DNA of 64,000 bases from Prevotella sp. 885 (GCF_002265625.1 NZ_NOVE01000001.1:140447-204446); one strand, 5' to 3'. Numbered from the stretch's first letter, positions 50,534 through 60,222 are shown. Notes: generated from the letters alone by a model not told the origin. Numbers and translations: made by a program.

Positions 50534-52537
50534 TTACATTTGTCTTTTAAGCATATACTGTGCCGTCTGTATCATGCTGAATACGTAACGGCGCAGCGGA
50601 ATGAATGCTGCCGAGGGCTTTGTCTCCTTCAGACGACCGTCAGGTGTCGAGACGTAGCAGAACGCATTGCCCGTCTTCGGCTCGTAAATGTAGCAGAGAT
50701 TGTGCGAACGTGCCACTATCTGATTGTCGGCAGAATAGAACACGAGGGGACGTTCGTCGTGTGTGAGGTCCACTCCGAAGCCGTCATACTCATAGCTGAT
50801 GCCGAGCAGAGAGAGCAGCGTTGGCATCACGTCCACCTGCATGGCGAGCTTCTCCACCCTTCCGTTCTTCACGCCGGGACCGAAGACGATGAGCGGTATG
50901 TGATTATACGACTGCGGCAGCTCGCTGTCCACCTTTCCTACTATCTTGCCGTGGTCCGCCATGATGACGAAGACGGTGTTCTTATACCACGGGCAACGGC
51001 TGGCGCGGCGCAGGAAGTCGCCCACACACCAGTCTGCATACTCCACAATCTGCGTCTCAGGTTCTTTCGTTTTTGGCTTAAACCACGACGGAATGATGTA
51101 TGGAGGATGATTGCTGATGGTAAGGAGCGTAGCCATAAACGGCTTCTTGCCGGCGTATTTCTTGCTCGTTTCGTTGATGCGGTCGAGGGCGTACGAGAAG
51201 AGGAAATGGTCTGAAACGCCGAACGAATTGACCACTTCTTCCTTCGGATACGACTCCTGCGAATAGATGTCGTCATAACCGTTGGTGGTGAAGAACGCCT
51301 TCATATTGTCGTACTGTGCCTCGTGTGTCATGAAGAACATGTTGTGATAGCCTTCCTTGTGGAGCACGGTGGGTATGCCGTCGCGGTGAGGCGTCACGGT
51401 TCCCTTCATGAGATTGCGGAACATCAGGGCAGGGAACGAATAGAGCGAGGCTGTCATGCCGTGATTGGTATGGATGCCGGCGCTGTAATAATGGTCGAAA
51501 GCCATTGAGTTGTTGTAGAGCGAGTCGAGCGTAGGAGTGAGTCGTTCCTTCTGTCCGAAGGTCTGCATAAAGCTTGCCGACATCGACTCCATCAGGATAA
51601 CCACCACATTGGGCTTCTTTTTCCCTGCCACGGCGCTCTGGCTGTTGTCCACGTAGCGACGCAGGACGTGCGTTGAGTCGCACTTGCCGGTTATGCCAAG
51701 GCTCTGTCGTGCCTCGCTTATGGCTTCGGGATAAGGCATAAGATGTAGCTCACGGTTCTCCTTTCGCATGTCGTCGAGGGCAGAAGTGAGCAGATTGAAT
51801 GCTGGATTGATGCCGAGCTGGTTGAGGAAAGCGTCATCACAATAATATGCCTCCGACACCTTTATGGGGTTATATCCTGTCCTTCCTCTGATGCCGAAGA
51901 CGCAGAGAGCGGTCATGGCGGCGGCAATGCAGAGCCTGCCAAGAGACGCTGCGGCTTTCCTAAGCCCGTTGTCTCCCCCGATTATATGCGCAAAGCCTAT
52001 CGGGTTGTTGTTCTTCTTGCCGATGAGCCTGTCGAACACGCGGCGCAGACGCACCATGAGATAGACGTAAGCGGCTGTGCATACGAAGAACATGGCAATA
52101 TAGAGGAAGTACGACTTCTCTCCCGTCACCATTCCTGCCGTGGTGCCGGCATAGCCGAACCACTCGAATATGGACGAATTGATGTTCTTGAAGAAGTAAG
52201 CGAAGTAGGGGATGTTGGCTGCGGAAGCCATGAAAGCAATGCTTCCGAGTATGCCATACCACCAAACAGTGGCACGACGCATCCAGCGACGCGTCAGCGA
52301 GAAGGCTGCCGGGAGCAGCGTGAAGGCGAGCGGCACGACGGTTATGTAGCACGTAATGACGTTGTCAAACCACACGCCGCGCACGAAAGCCGTGAGCGGA
52401 TTGGCGGACGTGCTTTCCACCATGCCGTGCAATGCCACGTATTCCGTCAGTCGGAACAGCGACAGAAAGGCGAGCGTGAGAGCATGAAGGCTCAATATCC
52501 ACGCCGCAGAGAGAAGAAAACGGTTGTTCTTTTGCAT
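50534..52537 (-). CDS. LTA synthase-like phosphoglycerol/phosphoethanolamine transferase
   Basis: 667 residues: about five membrane helices (~10-230), then a periplasmic sulfatase-fold domain. The first metal site is VILMESMSASF (~310-320). The likely threonine nucleophile lies in SAGIHTNHGMTAS (~350-362). FVIMADHGK and SYNHIPLIVFGPGVK carry the remaining ligands. LTA synthases and MdoB move glycerol phosphate; in Bacteroidales, relatives are of unknown acceptor. It differs from the 25-kb phosphoethanolamine transferase in length and motif, so the two likely have different jobs. Confidence 0.85.
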   Translation of the reverse strand: MQKNNRFLLSAAWILSLHALTLAFLSLFRLTEYVALHGMVESTSANPLTAFVRGVWFDNVITCYITVVPLAFTLLPAAFSLTRRWMRRATVWWYGILGSIAFMASAANIPYFAYFFKNINSSIFEWFGYAGTTAGMVTGEKSYFLYIAMFFVCTAAYVYLMVRLRRVFDRLIGKKNNNPIGFAHIIGGDNGLRKAAASLGRLCIAAAMTALCVFGIRGRTGYNPIKVSEAYYCDDAFLNQLGINPAFNLLTSALDDMRKENRELHLMPYPEAISEARQSLGITGKCDSTHVLRRYVDNSQSAVAGKKKPNVVVILMESMSASFMQTFGQKERLTPTLDSLYNNSMAFDHYYSAGIHTNHGMTASLYSFPALMFRNLMKGTVTPHRDGIPTVLHKEGYHNMFFMTHEAQYDNMKAFFTTNGYDDIYSQESYPKEEVVNSFGVSDHFLFSYALDRINETSKKYAGKKPFMATLLTISNHPPYIIPSWFKPKTKEPETQIVEYADWCVGDFLRRASRCPWYKNTVFVIMADHGKIVGKVDSELPQSYNHIPLIVFGPGVKNGRVEKLAMQVDVMPTLLSLLGISYEYDGFGVDLTHDERPLVFYSADNQIVARSHNLCYIYEPKTGNAFCYVSTPDGRLKETKPSAAFIPLRRYVFSMIQTAQYMLKRQM

Positions 52538-52542
52538 AAATA

Positions 52543-52550
52543 CAAAGGTA
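52543..52550 (-). promoter_or_regulatory. Promoter -7 element for LTA synthase-like gene
   Basis: Minus-strand TACCTTTG, only 5 bp above the start codon, so the message would be nearly leaderless or the start lies at a later ATG. Confidence 0.35.
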
Positions 52551-52711
52551 CAATAAATATTTAGGAATTAGGAGTTTTTAGTTTTGAATTGTGCGCCAAG
52601 GCGCATTTTACCAACTATTGGGTATTGCGCAAAACATTAATATAGAGTAACTTTGCAAGCGTAATCAAACAAATAAGCCACTATTAAAATTCATAATGTT
52701 ATTGTATAAAG

Positions 52712-52745
52712 AGCAAGGGGGATCGGCTGCGAAGTCGGTCCCCTT
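52712..52745 (-). terminator. Terminator of xerD
   Basis: GGGGGATCGGCTGCGAAGTC pairs imperfectly with the flanking CCCC run; on the minus strand AAGGGGACCGAC is followed by GCCGATCCCCCTT. It lies 8 bp past the XerD stop. Confidence 0.65.
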
Positions 52746-52752
52746 TTGGTTG

Positions 52753-53670
52753 TTACTCGTCAGAAAGTTTTTTCTTCATGTTTCGCGGGTGATGACACAT
52801 TATCTCTTCGCGCAATGTGGTCATGTCTACGTGCGTATAAATCTGCGTAGTGGATATGTCTTCGTGACCGAGCATCTCCTGAATGGCTCGCAGACTGGCT
52901 CCTCCCTTCAGCAGGGCGGTGGCGAAGGAGTGGCGCAGGGTGTGTGGCGAGACCGTTTTCTCGATGCCAGCATCGCGTGCCGTGTTCTTTATCATTATCA
53001 ATATCATGGTGCGTGTGAGGTGTGCTCCGCGGCGGTTGAGGAACACATACTCCTCTTCACCGGGCTTGATGTTCATCACGTTACGGTCGTACATCCATTT
53101 TTTTATTTCCTTCAGGGCGTTGTTAGATATGGGCACGAGGCGTTCCTTGCCACCTTTACCGACGATGCGCAGACAATGTTTCTTCTTGAAGATGTCGGCG
53201 AAGCGCAGCGTAACGAGCTCGCTGACGCGCAGACCGCAGGAGAATAGCGTCTCTATGATGGCGCGATTACGCTGTCCTTCCCATTTGGAGAGGTCGATGG
53301 CAGCCTCCATACGGTCCACTTCCTCCACGCTGAGCACCTCAGGAAGATGCACGCCGCGTGACGGCGACTCGAGCAGTTCGGACGGATCGTCCTCTATTTC
53401 GCCGTCAAGGACAAGATAGCGGAAGAAGCTGCGCACGCCGCTGATGATGCGTGCCTGGCTCCTGGAGGACACGCCGAACTCGTAAATGCGTGCGGCGAAC
53501 TGTTCCAAGTGGGGCAGACGCACGTCCTCCACGGCGAGGTGTTCATCCTGGAGAAACTTAAGCAGATAGTCGATGTCGTGCGTATAAGCCTCTATGGTGT
53601 TGGGCGAATAGCCGCGTTCCAGCTTCAGATAACGCAGGAAGCGCCGCTTTAGTCGTTTTGGGTTAGACAT
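52753..53670 (-). CDS. xerD: Tyrosine recombinase XerD
   Basis: 305 residues. The SAM-like core-binding N-domain (~1-90) and the catalytic domain with all residues: Arg in CGLRVSELVTL, Lys in VGKGGKERLVP, HxxR in SPHTLRHSFATALL, His in LGHEDISTTQIYTHV and the tyrosine nucleophile in IYTHV. The C-terminus LREEIMCHHPRN is typical of the chromosomal XerD rather than integron or phage integrases. It resolves chromosome dimers at dif with XerC. No mobile-element genes adjoin it. Confidence 0.92.
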   Translation of the reverse strand: MSNPKRLKRRFLRYLKLERGYSPNTIEAYTHDIDYLLKFLQDEHLAVEDVRLPHLEQFAARIYEFGVSSRSQARIISGVRSFFRYLVLDGEIEDDPSELLESPSRGVHLPEVLSVEEVDRMEAAIDLSKWEGQRNRAIIETLFSCGLRVSELVTLRFADIFKKKHCLRIVGKGGKERLVPISNNALKEIKKWMYDRNVMNIKPGEEEYVFLNRRGAHLTRTMILIMIKNTARDAGIEKTVSPHTLRHSFATALLKGGASLRAIQEMLGHEDISTTQIYTHVDMTTLREEIMCHHPRNMKKKLSDE

Positions 53671-53723
53671 TATTGTATGTGTAAGTAAGGTTTGGATGCA
53701 TATTCAGGGAGTGTTTTGAAAGA

Positions 53724-53731
53724 CAAAAGTA
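53724..53731 (-). promoter_or_regulatory. Possible promoter -7 element for xerD
   Basis: Minus-strand TACTTTTG fits TAnnTTTG, 54 bp upstream of the start. Confidence 0.3.
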
Positions 53732-53805
53732 GCAAAAATATTTTCTTTGCCAATCGGTTCGGTCATAAAATAACGAAACCTCAGAATTCCTTTGGTTTTT
53801 ATTGC

Positions 53806-53813
53806 TACCTTTG
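53806..53813 (+). promoter_or_regulatory. Promoter -7 element for GT39 gene
   Basis: TACCTTTG, 57 bp upstream of the chosen start at 53870. It argues against an in-frame ATG at 53792. Confidence 0.45.
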
Positions 53814-53869
53814 CACGCGAAACATTTTGTGAACCAACGAAAAGAAATTCCGAACCAAACGAAAATAAA

Positions 53870-55714
53870 ATGAAGATAAAAGAGAAAAACATGCCGCTCA
53901 TAGCGGTTATCGTAATCTCGTGTGTGATGCTCCTGCCCTTCCTCGGGCTTACAGACTTCAACACGAAAGGTGAGCCGCGTGAGGCTGTCGTGGCGCTTTC
54001 AATGCTGAACAGCGGCGACTGGATTCTGCCCGTCAACAACGGCATGGACATCCCTTACAAGCCGCCATTCTTCCATTACTGCATAGCTCTCGTGTCGTTA
54101 TTGACGGGCAGCGTGGACGAATATACGTCGCGTCTGCCGTCGGCTTTGGCTCTTATTGCCATGACCGTAGGCTGCTTCGTCTTCTATAAGCGTCGCCGTA
54201 ACGCTCAACAAGCGCTTATGGGAGCCTTGCTTCTGCTGACGTCCTTCGAGGTGCACAGAGCCGGTGTCAACTGCCGTGTGGACATGGTACTGACGGCTTG
54301 CGTGGTGGGCGCAATGCTCCTTTTCTATCGTTGGTGGGAGCGTGGCAGCAAAGGATTTCCGTTGTTGGCGGTGCTTTGCATGAGTGGAGCCGTTCTGACC
54401 AAGGGTCCTGTGGGCTTCGTTCTGCCCTGCTTTGTGATGTGGGTGTTCACGCTGATACGTGGCGGACGCTTCTGGCGCACCTCGCTGACGTACGGCGGCT
54501 TCGCATTGCTGTCGCTCATACTGCCGCTTATGTGGTATGTGGCAGCTTGGCATGAAGGCGGACAGCACTTCCTCGACCTTATCTATGAGGAGAACATCGG
54601 ACGCATGACCGGCTCGATGAGCTACGAGTCGCACACCCATTCGTTCCCTTACAACTTCTTTACGCTCTCAACGGGATGGGCACCGTGGACGCTGCTCTTG
54701 ATATTCTCGCTCTTCTCAAAGCCTTGGAAGAAATCGTCTGCCTCTGCTGAGGCCGCTTCTGCGTCTGAAGCCTCCGCTGCTTCCTCCGCGAAGTCGGCTT
54801 CTTCGGCGAAATCTTCGCTCCCCGGCGGTCTGAAAGGCAAGCTGATGAGATGGCAGATACGCCTTATGCAGGTGCCGCCGGTGATGCTCTTCACGTGGTT
54901 GGGCTTCCTGCTTGTGCTCCTCTTCTATTGCTTCCCGTCAAGCAAGCGCAGCGTTTATCTGCTTCCTTGCTATCCTTTCATGGCTATGATCATAGCCGAA
55001 TACGTCGATTGGCTATGGCGTACGGGCAGAAGAGGCGCTATGAGAGCTTATGTATGTCTTATCGGTGTATTAGTATTGACGCTCACGGCGGTCTTTGCTT
55101 GCGTAAGAATGGGACTGGTGCCTGACACCATCTTCCACGGCAAGCATGCTGATACCAACATCGCCATGCTGCATGCCCTGCGCGATATGCCTATAGGAAT
55201 ACTGGAATTTCTCCTCTGTTTCCTTCCTGCTGCAGCTGCTGTGGACGCTATGCAGATGGTATTGCGCAAGCGAACATGCAACGATGGTCGACGTTTCCGC
55301 TACGCCTTGTTAGCCCCCGTCATCCTGCTTATGACTGCTCTCGACGGCCTTTATCAGCCTGCCGTTCTCAATGCCAAGTCGCTTCGTCCGATGGCGCAGA
55401 CCATAGAGGAGAAGTTCCACGGCGAGAATATCTATCAATACATTAGCACTCCGATGCTCCATTTCTTCGGTGCCGACTTCTATCTCGGCGATAAGATGGA
55501 CCAGTTTGAGAAGCCTGTATATGAAGAACGTCCCGATGGCAGCATCGAAGAGAAGACAGTTCTGCCGGAAAAGGGCGTGCTGATAGTTCCTACGGCTGAC
55601 TTTGAAGAGTTGGCAAAGCGCCATCCCGAATACCGATTCCAGCACGTTATGACCACCAAAGAGCGTGTGTCAGAGGTGAAGGGAACCGTTGATTTCTATC
55701 GCTTTACGCGATAA
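53870..55714 (+). CDS. Glycosyltransferase family 39 (ArnT/PMT-like)
   Basis: 614 residues with about 11-12 membrane helices. The GT39 hallmark is in the first loop: TDFNTKGEPREAVVALSMLN and NGMDIPYKPPFFHY, where an acidic residue binds the undecaprenyl-phosphate sugar donor. Family members transfer aminoarabinose or mannose to lipid A or proteins. A Ser/Ala-rich low-complexity linker (SASAEAASASEASAASSAKS and onward, about residues 285-317) is inserted between two membrane helices; most relatives that I know lack it. Start is the ATG at 53870 (MKIKEKNMPL). Confidence 0.87.
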   Translation: MKIKEKNMPLIAVIVISCVMLLPFLGLTDFNTKGEPREAVVALSMLNSGDWILPVNNGMDIPYKPPFFHYCIALVSLLTGSVDEYTSRLPSALALIAMTVGCFVFYKRRRNAQQALMGALLLLTSFEVHRAGVNCRVDMVLTACVVGAMLLFYRWWERGSKGFPLLAVLCMSGAVLTKGPVGFVLPCFVMWVFTLIRGGRFWRTSLTYGGFALLSLILPLMWYVAAWHEGGQHFLDLIYEENIGRMTGSMSYESHTHSFPYNFFTLSTGWAPWTLLLIFSLFSKPWKKSSASAEAASASEASAASSAKSASSAKSSLPGGLKGKLMRWQIRLMQVPPVMLFTWLGFLLVLLFYCFPSSKRSVYLLPCYPFMAMIIAEYVDWLWRTGRRGAMRAYVCLIGVLVLTLTAVFACVRMGLVPDTIFHGKHADTNIAMLHALRDMPIGILEFLLCFLPAAAAVDAMQMVLRKRTCNDGRRFRYALLAPVILLMTALDGLYQPAVLNAKSLRPMAQTIEEKFHGENIYQYISTPMLHFFGADFYLGDKMDQFEKPVYEERPDGSIEEKTVLPEKGVLIVPTADFEELAKRHPEYRFQHVMTTKERVSEVKGTVDFYRFTR

Positions 55715-55728
55715 ACAGAATGATTTCT

Positions 55729-55881
55729 TTAAGTTGAAAGTTGAGAAATGAGAGTTGAGAGTTCTTGCTAAGGCAAGCGGCAAAGCCGAGCGATGATTTC
55801 CTTTGATAATAGCATTATGTAGCATATATTATCTAAAACAACATATCATAACTCTCAATTCCCAACTCTCAACTTTCAACT
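55729..55881. repeat. Inverted GTTGAGA-word repeat between convergent genes, second copy
   Basis: Left arm (55729-55763, TTGAAAGTTGAGA words) and right arm (55847-55881, TCTCAACTTTCAA words) are mostly complementary. The hairpin repeat CTTGCTAAGGCAAGCGGCAA lies in between (55764-55793), matching 33670-33699. The gap separates the GT39 and B12-locus genes. Confidence 0.7.
55764..55793 (+). repeat. Short hairpin repeat, copy 2
   Basis: CTTGCTAAGGCAAG then CGGCAAAGCCGAGCGA, differing by one base from 33670-33699. Confidence 0.7.
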
Positions 55882-57029
55882 TATTTTATAATGATTTTCC
55901 TTACGCTTCCGTCCTCATATTTCACGATATTCACGCCGTGCTGAGGCTTGCTGATGCGCTGTCCGCTGATGTTATAGCGTGCCGTTTCCTTAGCTGCTGA
56001 AGCGTTTATGGCGTCTATGGCTGTGGGTCGTGGACGCGGCGTGATTATGATTGGGTCGGCATCGTAGCCTTCCACAAGATGCAGATTGATGACGGAGCTG
56101 ACCTCTGTGGACGTTTCGCCCGTCCATCCGCAATGCTGCAGCACACCCGTCTGGATGCGGATGAAGTCGGCATGGGTTAGATTTACGGGATTGCCGTTCT
56201 TGTCAACTGCCCAATCAAGGTCGAAAGTGGTGTAGCGCTGGTCGTCGTTGGGTGCAGCATCGACGTAACCGTACGAGTCGGCAGCATAGCGATAAGTCAC
56301 CCATAGCTGCGCATTCTCCGTATCATACTCGTCGCCACCGTAGTTGATGGCGTTGTTTGGCAGTCGTGCTCCGCTGAACGTCATCTCCTCCTTGTCCTCC
56401 CAAACGGGCCAGTAGGTCTGAGGATGAAACACGTTCTTCATCAGATAACCCGTCGTATCGCGCTTCGTGCCGTCAGCATCGTCCCACGTAGCGGTGAAGC
56501 GGATGTAGTTGTCGAAGACGGAATGCGACTTCTCGTGGTCGCCCTTCTCCGCCGTGGGCTTGTGGTAAGTGATGCGGAAGTTATGGCGTTCGGTGGTGTA
56601 ATATTCCGAACCAGCCAGCTCATACCACGTAGCCGTTTCGGGAGACGTGCCCACACCGGCATATACAATGCCCGGTTCGACGCTTCCTCCGATTGTGGAA
56701 GCGCCGTAAACGGGGTCGTTCTGTGAATAGAAAGCATTGCCGAGAATGCGCAGATCAGATCCGCGCAGATTCTTTATAGGCTCGTCAAATCCGAACGTGA
56801 TGTAGCCTCCGGCAGCGCCAAGGCACACCAGATTGCCGTCCTCTATCTGCTCTTGGCAAGCTTTCAGACGCTCCTCCGCCGACATCGCGGCGTCAATGGC
56901 GGGAAACGTGTTGATGAATTGTCCTGGTGCAGGACAGTATTCCAGCACCTTAACTGTTTGCTGTGATTGTGCGTTTGCCGACACTGTGAGCTGTAAGAGT
57001 GCGGCAAAGAGTATTGTGGTTGGTTTCAT
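55881..57029 (-). CDS. B12-locus surface protein with sorting tail
   Basis: 382 residues from the ATG at 57027-57029 (MKPTTILFAA). Signal peptide to about residue 21. The beta-rich body carries GAAGGYITFGFDEPIKNLRG, DLRILGNAFYSQNDPVYGAS, SVEPGIVYAGVGTSPETATW and YELAGSEYYTTERHNFRITY, a pattern I associate with Bacteroidota cell-surface proteins encoded beside B12/TonB receptors. The tail ends GVNIVKYEDGSVRKIIIK, a type IX-like sorting signal. Last gene of the cluster, 17 bp after the BtuG-like gene, so co-transcribed. Likely an accessory B12-binding or receptor-associated protein; unproven. Confidence 0.75.
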   Translation of the reverse strand: MKPTTILFAALLQLTVSANAQSQQTVKVLEYCPAPGQFINTFPAIDAAMSAEERLKACQEQIEDGNLVCLGAAGGYITFGFDEPIKNLRGSDLRILGNAFYSQNDPVYGASTIGGSVEPGIVYAGVGTSPETATWYELAGSEYYTTERHNFRITYHKPTAEKGDHEKSHSVFDNYIRFTATWDDADGTKRDTTGYLMKNVFHPQTYWPVWEDKEEMTFSGARLPNNAINYGGDEYDTENAQLWVTYRYAADSYGYVDAAPNDDQRYTTFDLDWAVDKNGNPVNLTHADFIRIQTGVLQHCGWTGETSTEVSSVINLHLVEGYDADPIIITPRPRPTAIDAINASAAKETARYNISGQRISKPQHGVNIVKYEDGSVRKIIIK

Positions 57030-57046
57030 ATCTAAATGGTTTGTTT

Positions 57047-58168
57047 TTAATTCTGTTGCCACGCCAGAAATCCCGAGGGATTCACTCCTCTTAGCAGATA
57101 TCTGTTTAGCTGCTTGCCGTCGCGTCCGAACTCGTAAACGTAGCCGTTGGTGGCGTAGGCTCGGGCGTCGCTGGCGTAGAGGTGTCCGGTGTAGGGTGAG
57201 ATATAGATGCCGTAGGGCGACTGCATCTGTAGAATCGTCGCTGTGGCAGCGTCGTACGCTGCCAGTCCTTCCTCCGCCTCCATAGAGGGCAAGGAGACGG
57301 TGTGGGCGGAGAAGGCGTAGGCTTCGGTGATGTATGAATAGGCTGAGCCGAGGATATAGAATCGTCCCTGATATGCGCAGCAGTACGTGGCAGGGAAGTC
57401 GAAAGTGCGGAACTCGTCGTTAGCCATATTCAAGATGATGCATTGCGGCGGCTGGTTATAGTAGTCGCCGGCGGCATTGATGCACAGATATTGTCCCCAT
57501 TGCGCCGGCTTGCCATAGAGATTCTTGTGTCCAGTGTCGATGCGTCTCAGCTCGCGCATGGTCTGCGCGTCCACCACGGAGACCGTCTGTTCATAGTCGT
57601 GGTCCTTGGTCTGCGTGGCGTATCCGCCCGTGTTGGCTACATAGAGCCGTCCGTCGTAATAGGCTATGCCCTCTGGTTCGCGTCCCACGTGGCACGTGTC
57701 CACCACCTGCTTTGTCCGTAAGTCCACCTTCGCCACATAACCGTTGTCGGCATAAGACGTAACGTAAAGGAAGCCGTTGTGGTCAGTTGCAAGCCGGCGG
57801 TTGTTGGGAATGTTCTCCGTTGCTGCTATTGCCGTTCCGTCATGGCGGATGTATTGCACGATGTTCGACCAGTTGACGCTTATGGCTATCAGCGTGTCGT
57901 TCACCTGCAGAATGTCGTTGCCCGTATCGCCAAGATGCCGTCCTGGATTCTGCTGCTGAAACCATCGGTTGGTCAGCACGCCGTTATCGATGAGCGACAG
58001 CGACGAATTGTCCATGCCCCACAGTCCCTCGCAGAGCACGATGAGGCGGTCTGAGTCGGCTTTCGGCTCAGACGGAGTGGGGTAGTCGGCTGGTTGCAGT
58101 GAGCACGCTGTAAGGAGCGACACAGCAAGGAGCCACAGCAGACGGGCGTATATGTTCTTGTACGACAT
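57047..58168 (-). CDS. BtuG-like beta-propeller surface lipoprotein (YncE/DUF5074)
   Basis: 373 residues. The lipobox SLLTAC gives lipidation near Cys22. Repeated propeller blades follow: DRLIVLCEGLWGMDNSSLSL, GNDILQVNDTLIAISVNWSN, NRRLATDHNGFLYVTSYADN, VGREPEGIAYYDGRLYVANT and others, seven in all by my count. In gut Bacteroides the surface lipoprotein BtuG of this fold binds cobalamin tightly and hands it to BtuB. The position directly after a BtuB-type receptor in a locus with a cobalamin riboswitch supports the same role; ligand binding is inference. Confidence 0.8.
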   Translation of the reverse strand: MSYKNIYARLLWLLAVSLLTACSLQPADYPTPSEPKADSDRLIVLCEGLWGMDNSSLSLIDNGVLTNRWFQQQNPGRHLGDTGNDILQVNDTLIAISVNWSNIVQYIRHDGTAIAATENIPNNRRLATDHNGFLYVTSYADNGYVAKVDLRTKQVVDTCHVGREPEGIAYYDGRLYVANTGGYATQTKDHDYEQTVSVVDAQTMRELRRIDTGHKNLYGKPAQWGQYLCINAAGDYYNQPPQCIILNMANDEFRTFDFPATYCCAYQGRFYILGSAYSYITEAYAFSAHTVSLPSMEAEEGLAAYDAATATILQMQSPYGIYISPYTGHLYASDARAYATNGYVYEFGRDGKQLNRYLLRGVNPSGFLAWQQN

Positions 58169-58245
58169 GTTAGAGTTGTTTTCTTTTATTTAGCGATTAT
58201 CATAAAATGATTATCACTTTTTGATAATGAGGTGTGTTTTCGCTT

Positions 58246-60165
58246 TTACATCCTCCATTGCAGGGTCAGCTTCCAGTTGCGGCCCGGCATAGGATAGCGC
58301 TTCACCACTTCGTGTCTGGAGTCGGTGAGGTTGTTGCATTCTATGGTGGTCTGGAGGCTATGGCGGCTGACGGTGAAGGTTTTACTGAGCTTCAGGTCAA
58401 CGGTCTGCCATGCGCCGAGCATGTCCTCCTTGTTGTTTGAGATAAGTGCGAAGCGGTCGCCGGTGTAGAGCCATGACGTGCAGGCTGACCATCCGTCATA
58501 GCCGAGGCTGACTATGAGGGAGGCGGAATGGAGGGGAGAGTAGGGGATGGTGTTCTTATATTCGGGGTCGGAGGGCGACGAGAAGTCGCGGTCACGCTGG
58601 CAGGTGTAGTTAGCGTTGGCGGACAGCGAGAACTTACCCCAAGTGCGGTCGTAGCCGGCGGTGGTGCTTATGCCTAACGACCTGACCAGTCCGAAGTTCA
58701 CCATCGACCAGCGGAACTGGCATTTCATCGGTATGGCTACAATCTTGTCCTCTATCCGGCTCGTATAGAGGTCAACGGCGAGATGCAGGTGGCGGTCTTT
58801 ATAGTCGACGCCAAGGTCCCATTGCGAGGTGTATTCGGGTCGGAGCTGTGCATTGCCCACGAGTGTATAATAGAGGTCGTTGAGCGTCGGGGCGCGGAAA
58901 ATGCGCTTGTGGAATGCTCGTACGGTCAGCGGTCCTCTGTGCCATGAGGCGAGATACATGGGTGTGAGGCGGCTAAGGGGCGATGCTGCGCCACGTGTAT
59001 GGTCGGAGATGTGGGTGTAGAGCAAGGCTATGTTTGCCTCGAAACCGCGGTATGAGGCTATGGCGGAGAGCAACGACTTCGAGTCGAGACGATAAACGTA
59101 AGCGAACTTATAGACGTCTGCATTGAGGTCGCTCCACCTGAGGTCGGTGCTTGCCGTAAGCGACACGTAGCGCGTGTTCCACGCCGCGGCTACTGAACCG
59201 TAAAGATCCTGCTGCGTATAGTGATTGTTGCAGTACATCGTGGCGGCATTGGTGCGTGGATCCTGAAGGTAATGCAGGTAGTCGTAAGAGTATTTCAGGT
59301 TGGTCTTCAGTCCGAAATGCTCCCACGAATGCTTGTATGATGACTGTATGAAGAAGTTCTGGTCCCATTGGCGGTCGGTGGAATCCCATTGGTCAGAGAG
59401 TCGTCTGATGACCGGTCCGGGCAGTCCGCGCTCCGAATTATAGTAATAGACGTGCGTGGAGAGTCCCTTATAGAATCCGGCTGCCTCAAGACGATAAAAC
59501 GTAATGTCCGAGTTGTGGCGCGTGCCCACGGTGTCTTCCTGCTCCGAACGGAAGCGGAAAGCGTAGTCGCCGTCGCTGTGCTGGTATTCGGCGTCCACGA
59601 AGAGCAGGTTCTTCAGCGCGAAGTAGCCCTTCAGCTTGTTGAGGCCGAACGACCCGCAACCATATTCCATCGTGTACGTGGTCTCGGTAGGACGCTTTGT
59701 CTGCATGTAGACGGTGGCAGCCGAGGCATACTCAGATGCTGACTGTAGGCGTTCGTTGCGGTTGGCATTATAGAGCGACACCGACTCCATGTTGGAGAGT
59801 GAATAGCGTCCAAGGTCAATCTGACCGTTCTGCGCGTTGGTAATGCGTATGCCGTCCAGATAAACTCCCACGTGCTGCGATCCGAGCGAACGCACGTTCA
59901 CGGTCTTCAGACCGCCCAGTCCGCCGTAGTCCTTTATCTGTACGCCGGAGAAATACTTCAGCGCGTCAGCCACGGACGTGGCGGAGAGACTGCGCAGCAT
60001 GTCGCCGCGCAGGGTCTGCGAGGGAGTGAGATAGTGAGGCTTGACGCCCACCACGCTGACGTCGCCCAGAGTCTGCACCGAGTCAAGGCGCGACGTCTGT
60101 GCACCGGCGGTGGCGGCTATGGAGGCGAGAGCCACGCAAATATGTAGTTTACTGAATGTCCGCAT
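58246..60165 (-). CDS. btuB: BtuB-type TonB-dependent receptor
   Basis: 639-residue outer membrane transporter of the small (about 600-residue) BtuB size class. Signal peptide to ~23 (AGAQ). A TonB-box-like VQTLGDVSVVG (~30-40) is followed by the plug (~45-165: SATSVADALKYFSGVQIKDY, GSQHVGVYLDGIRITNAQNG) and the barrel, ending NWKLTLQWRM. There is no carboxypeptidase-like N-domain, unlike SusC. A terminator at 60223-60261 and a -7 element at 60192-60199 imply that it has its own start of transcription besides any riboswitch read-through. Confidence 0.85.
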   Translation of the reverse strand: MRTFSKLHICVALASIAATAGAQTSRLDSVQTLGDVSVVGVKPHYLTPSQTLRGDMLRSLSATSVADALKYFSGVQIKDYGGLGGLKTVNVRSLGSQHVGVYLDGIRITNAQNGQIDLGRYSLSNMESVSLYNANRNERLQSASEYASAATVYMQTKRPTETTYTMEYGCGSFGLNKLKGYFALKNLLFVDAEYQHSDGDYAFRFRSEQEDTVGTRHNSDITFYRLEAAGFYKGLSTHVYYYNSERGLPGPVIRRLSDQWDSTDRQWDQNFFIQSSYKHSWEHFGLKTNLKYSYDYLHYLQDPRTNAATMYCNNHYTQQDLYGSVAAAWNTRYVSLTASTDLRWSDLNADVYKFAYVYRLDSKSLLSAIASYRGFEANIALLYTHISDHTRGAASPLSRLTPMYLASWHRGPLTVRAFHKRIFRAPTLNDLYYTLVGNAQLRPEYTSQWDLGVDYKDRHLHLAVDLYTSRIEDKIVAIPMKCQFRWSMVNFGLVRSLGISTTAGYDRTWGKFSLSANANYTCQRDRDFSSPSDPEYKNTIPYSPLHSASLIVSLGYDGWSACTSWLYTGDRFALISNNKEDMLGAWQTVDLKLSKTFTVSRHSLQTTIECNNLTDSRHEVVKRYPMPGRNWKLTLQWRM

Positions 60166-60191
60166 TTACTCAAACTAATGATTTGGGCGTA

Positions 60192-60199
60192 CAAAGTTA
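60192..60199 (-). promoter_or_regulatory. Promoter -7 element for the BtuB-type receptor
   Basis: Minus-strand TAACTTTG, 27 bp upstream of the receptor start and downstream of the terminator at 60223-60261. The resulting leader is too short for a riboswitch. Confidence 0.45.
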
Positions 60200-60222
60200 C
60201 GCTTTTTATTGGTATTACGTGT

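Noticed and set aside
52753..53670. Tyrosine recombinase as an integrase of a mobile element
   Set aside because: Length, motifs and C-terminus fit chromosomal XerD, and no att repeats, tRNA gene or element genes flank it.
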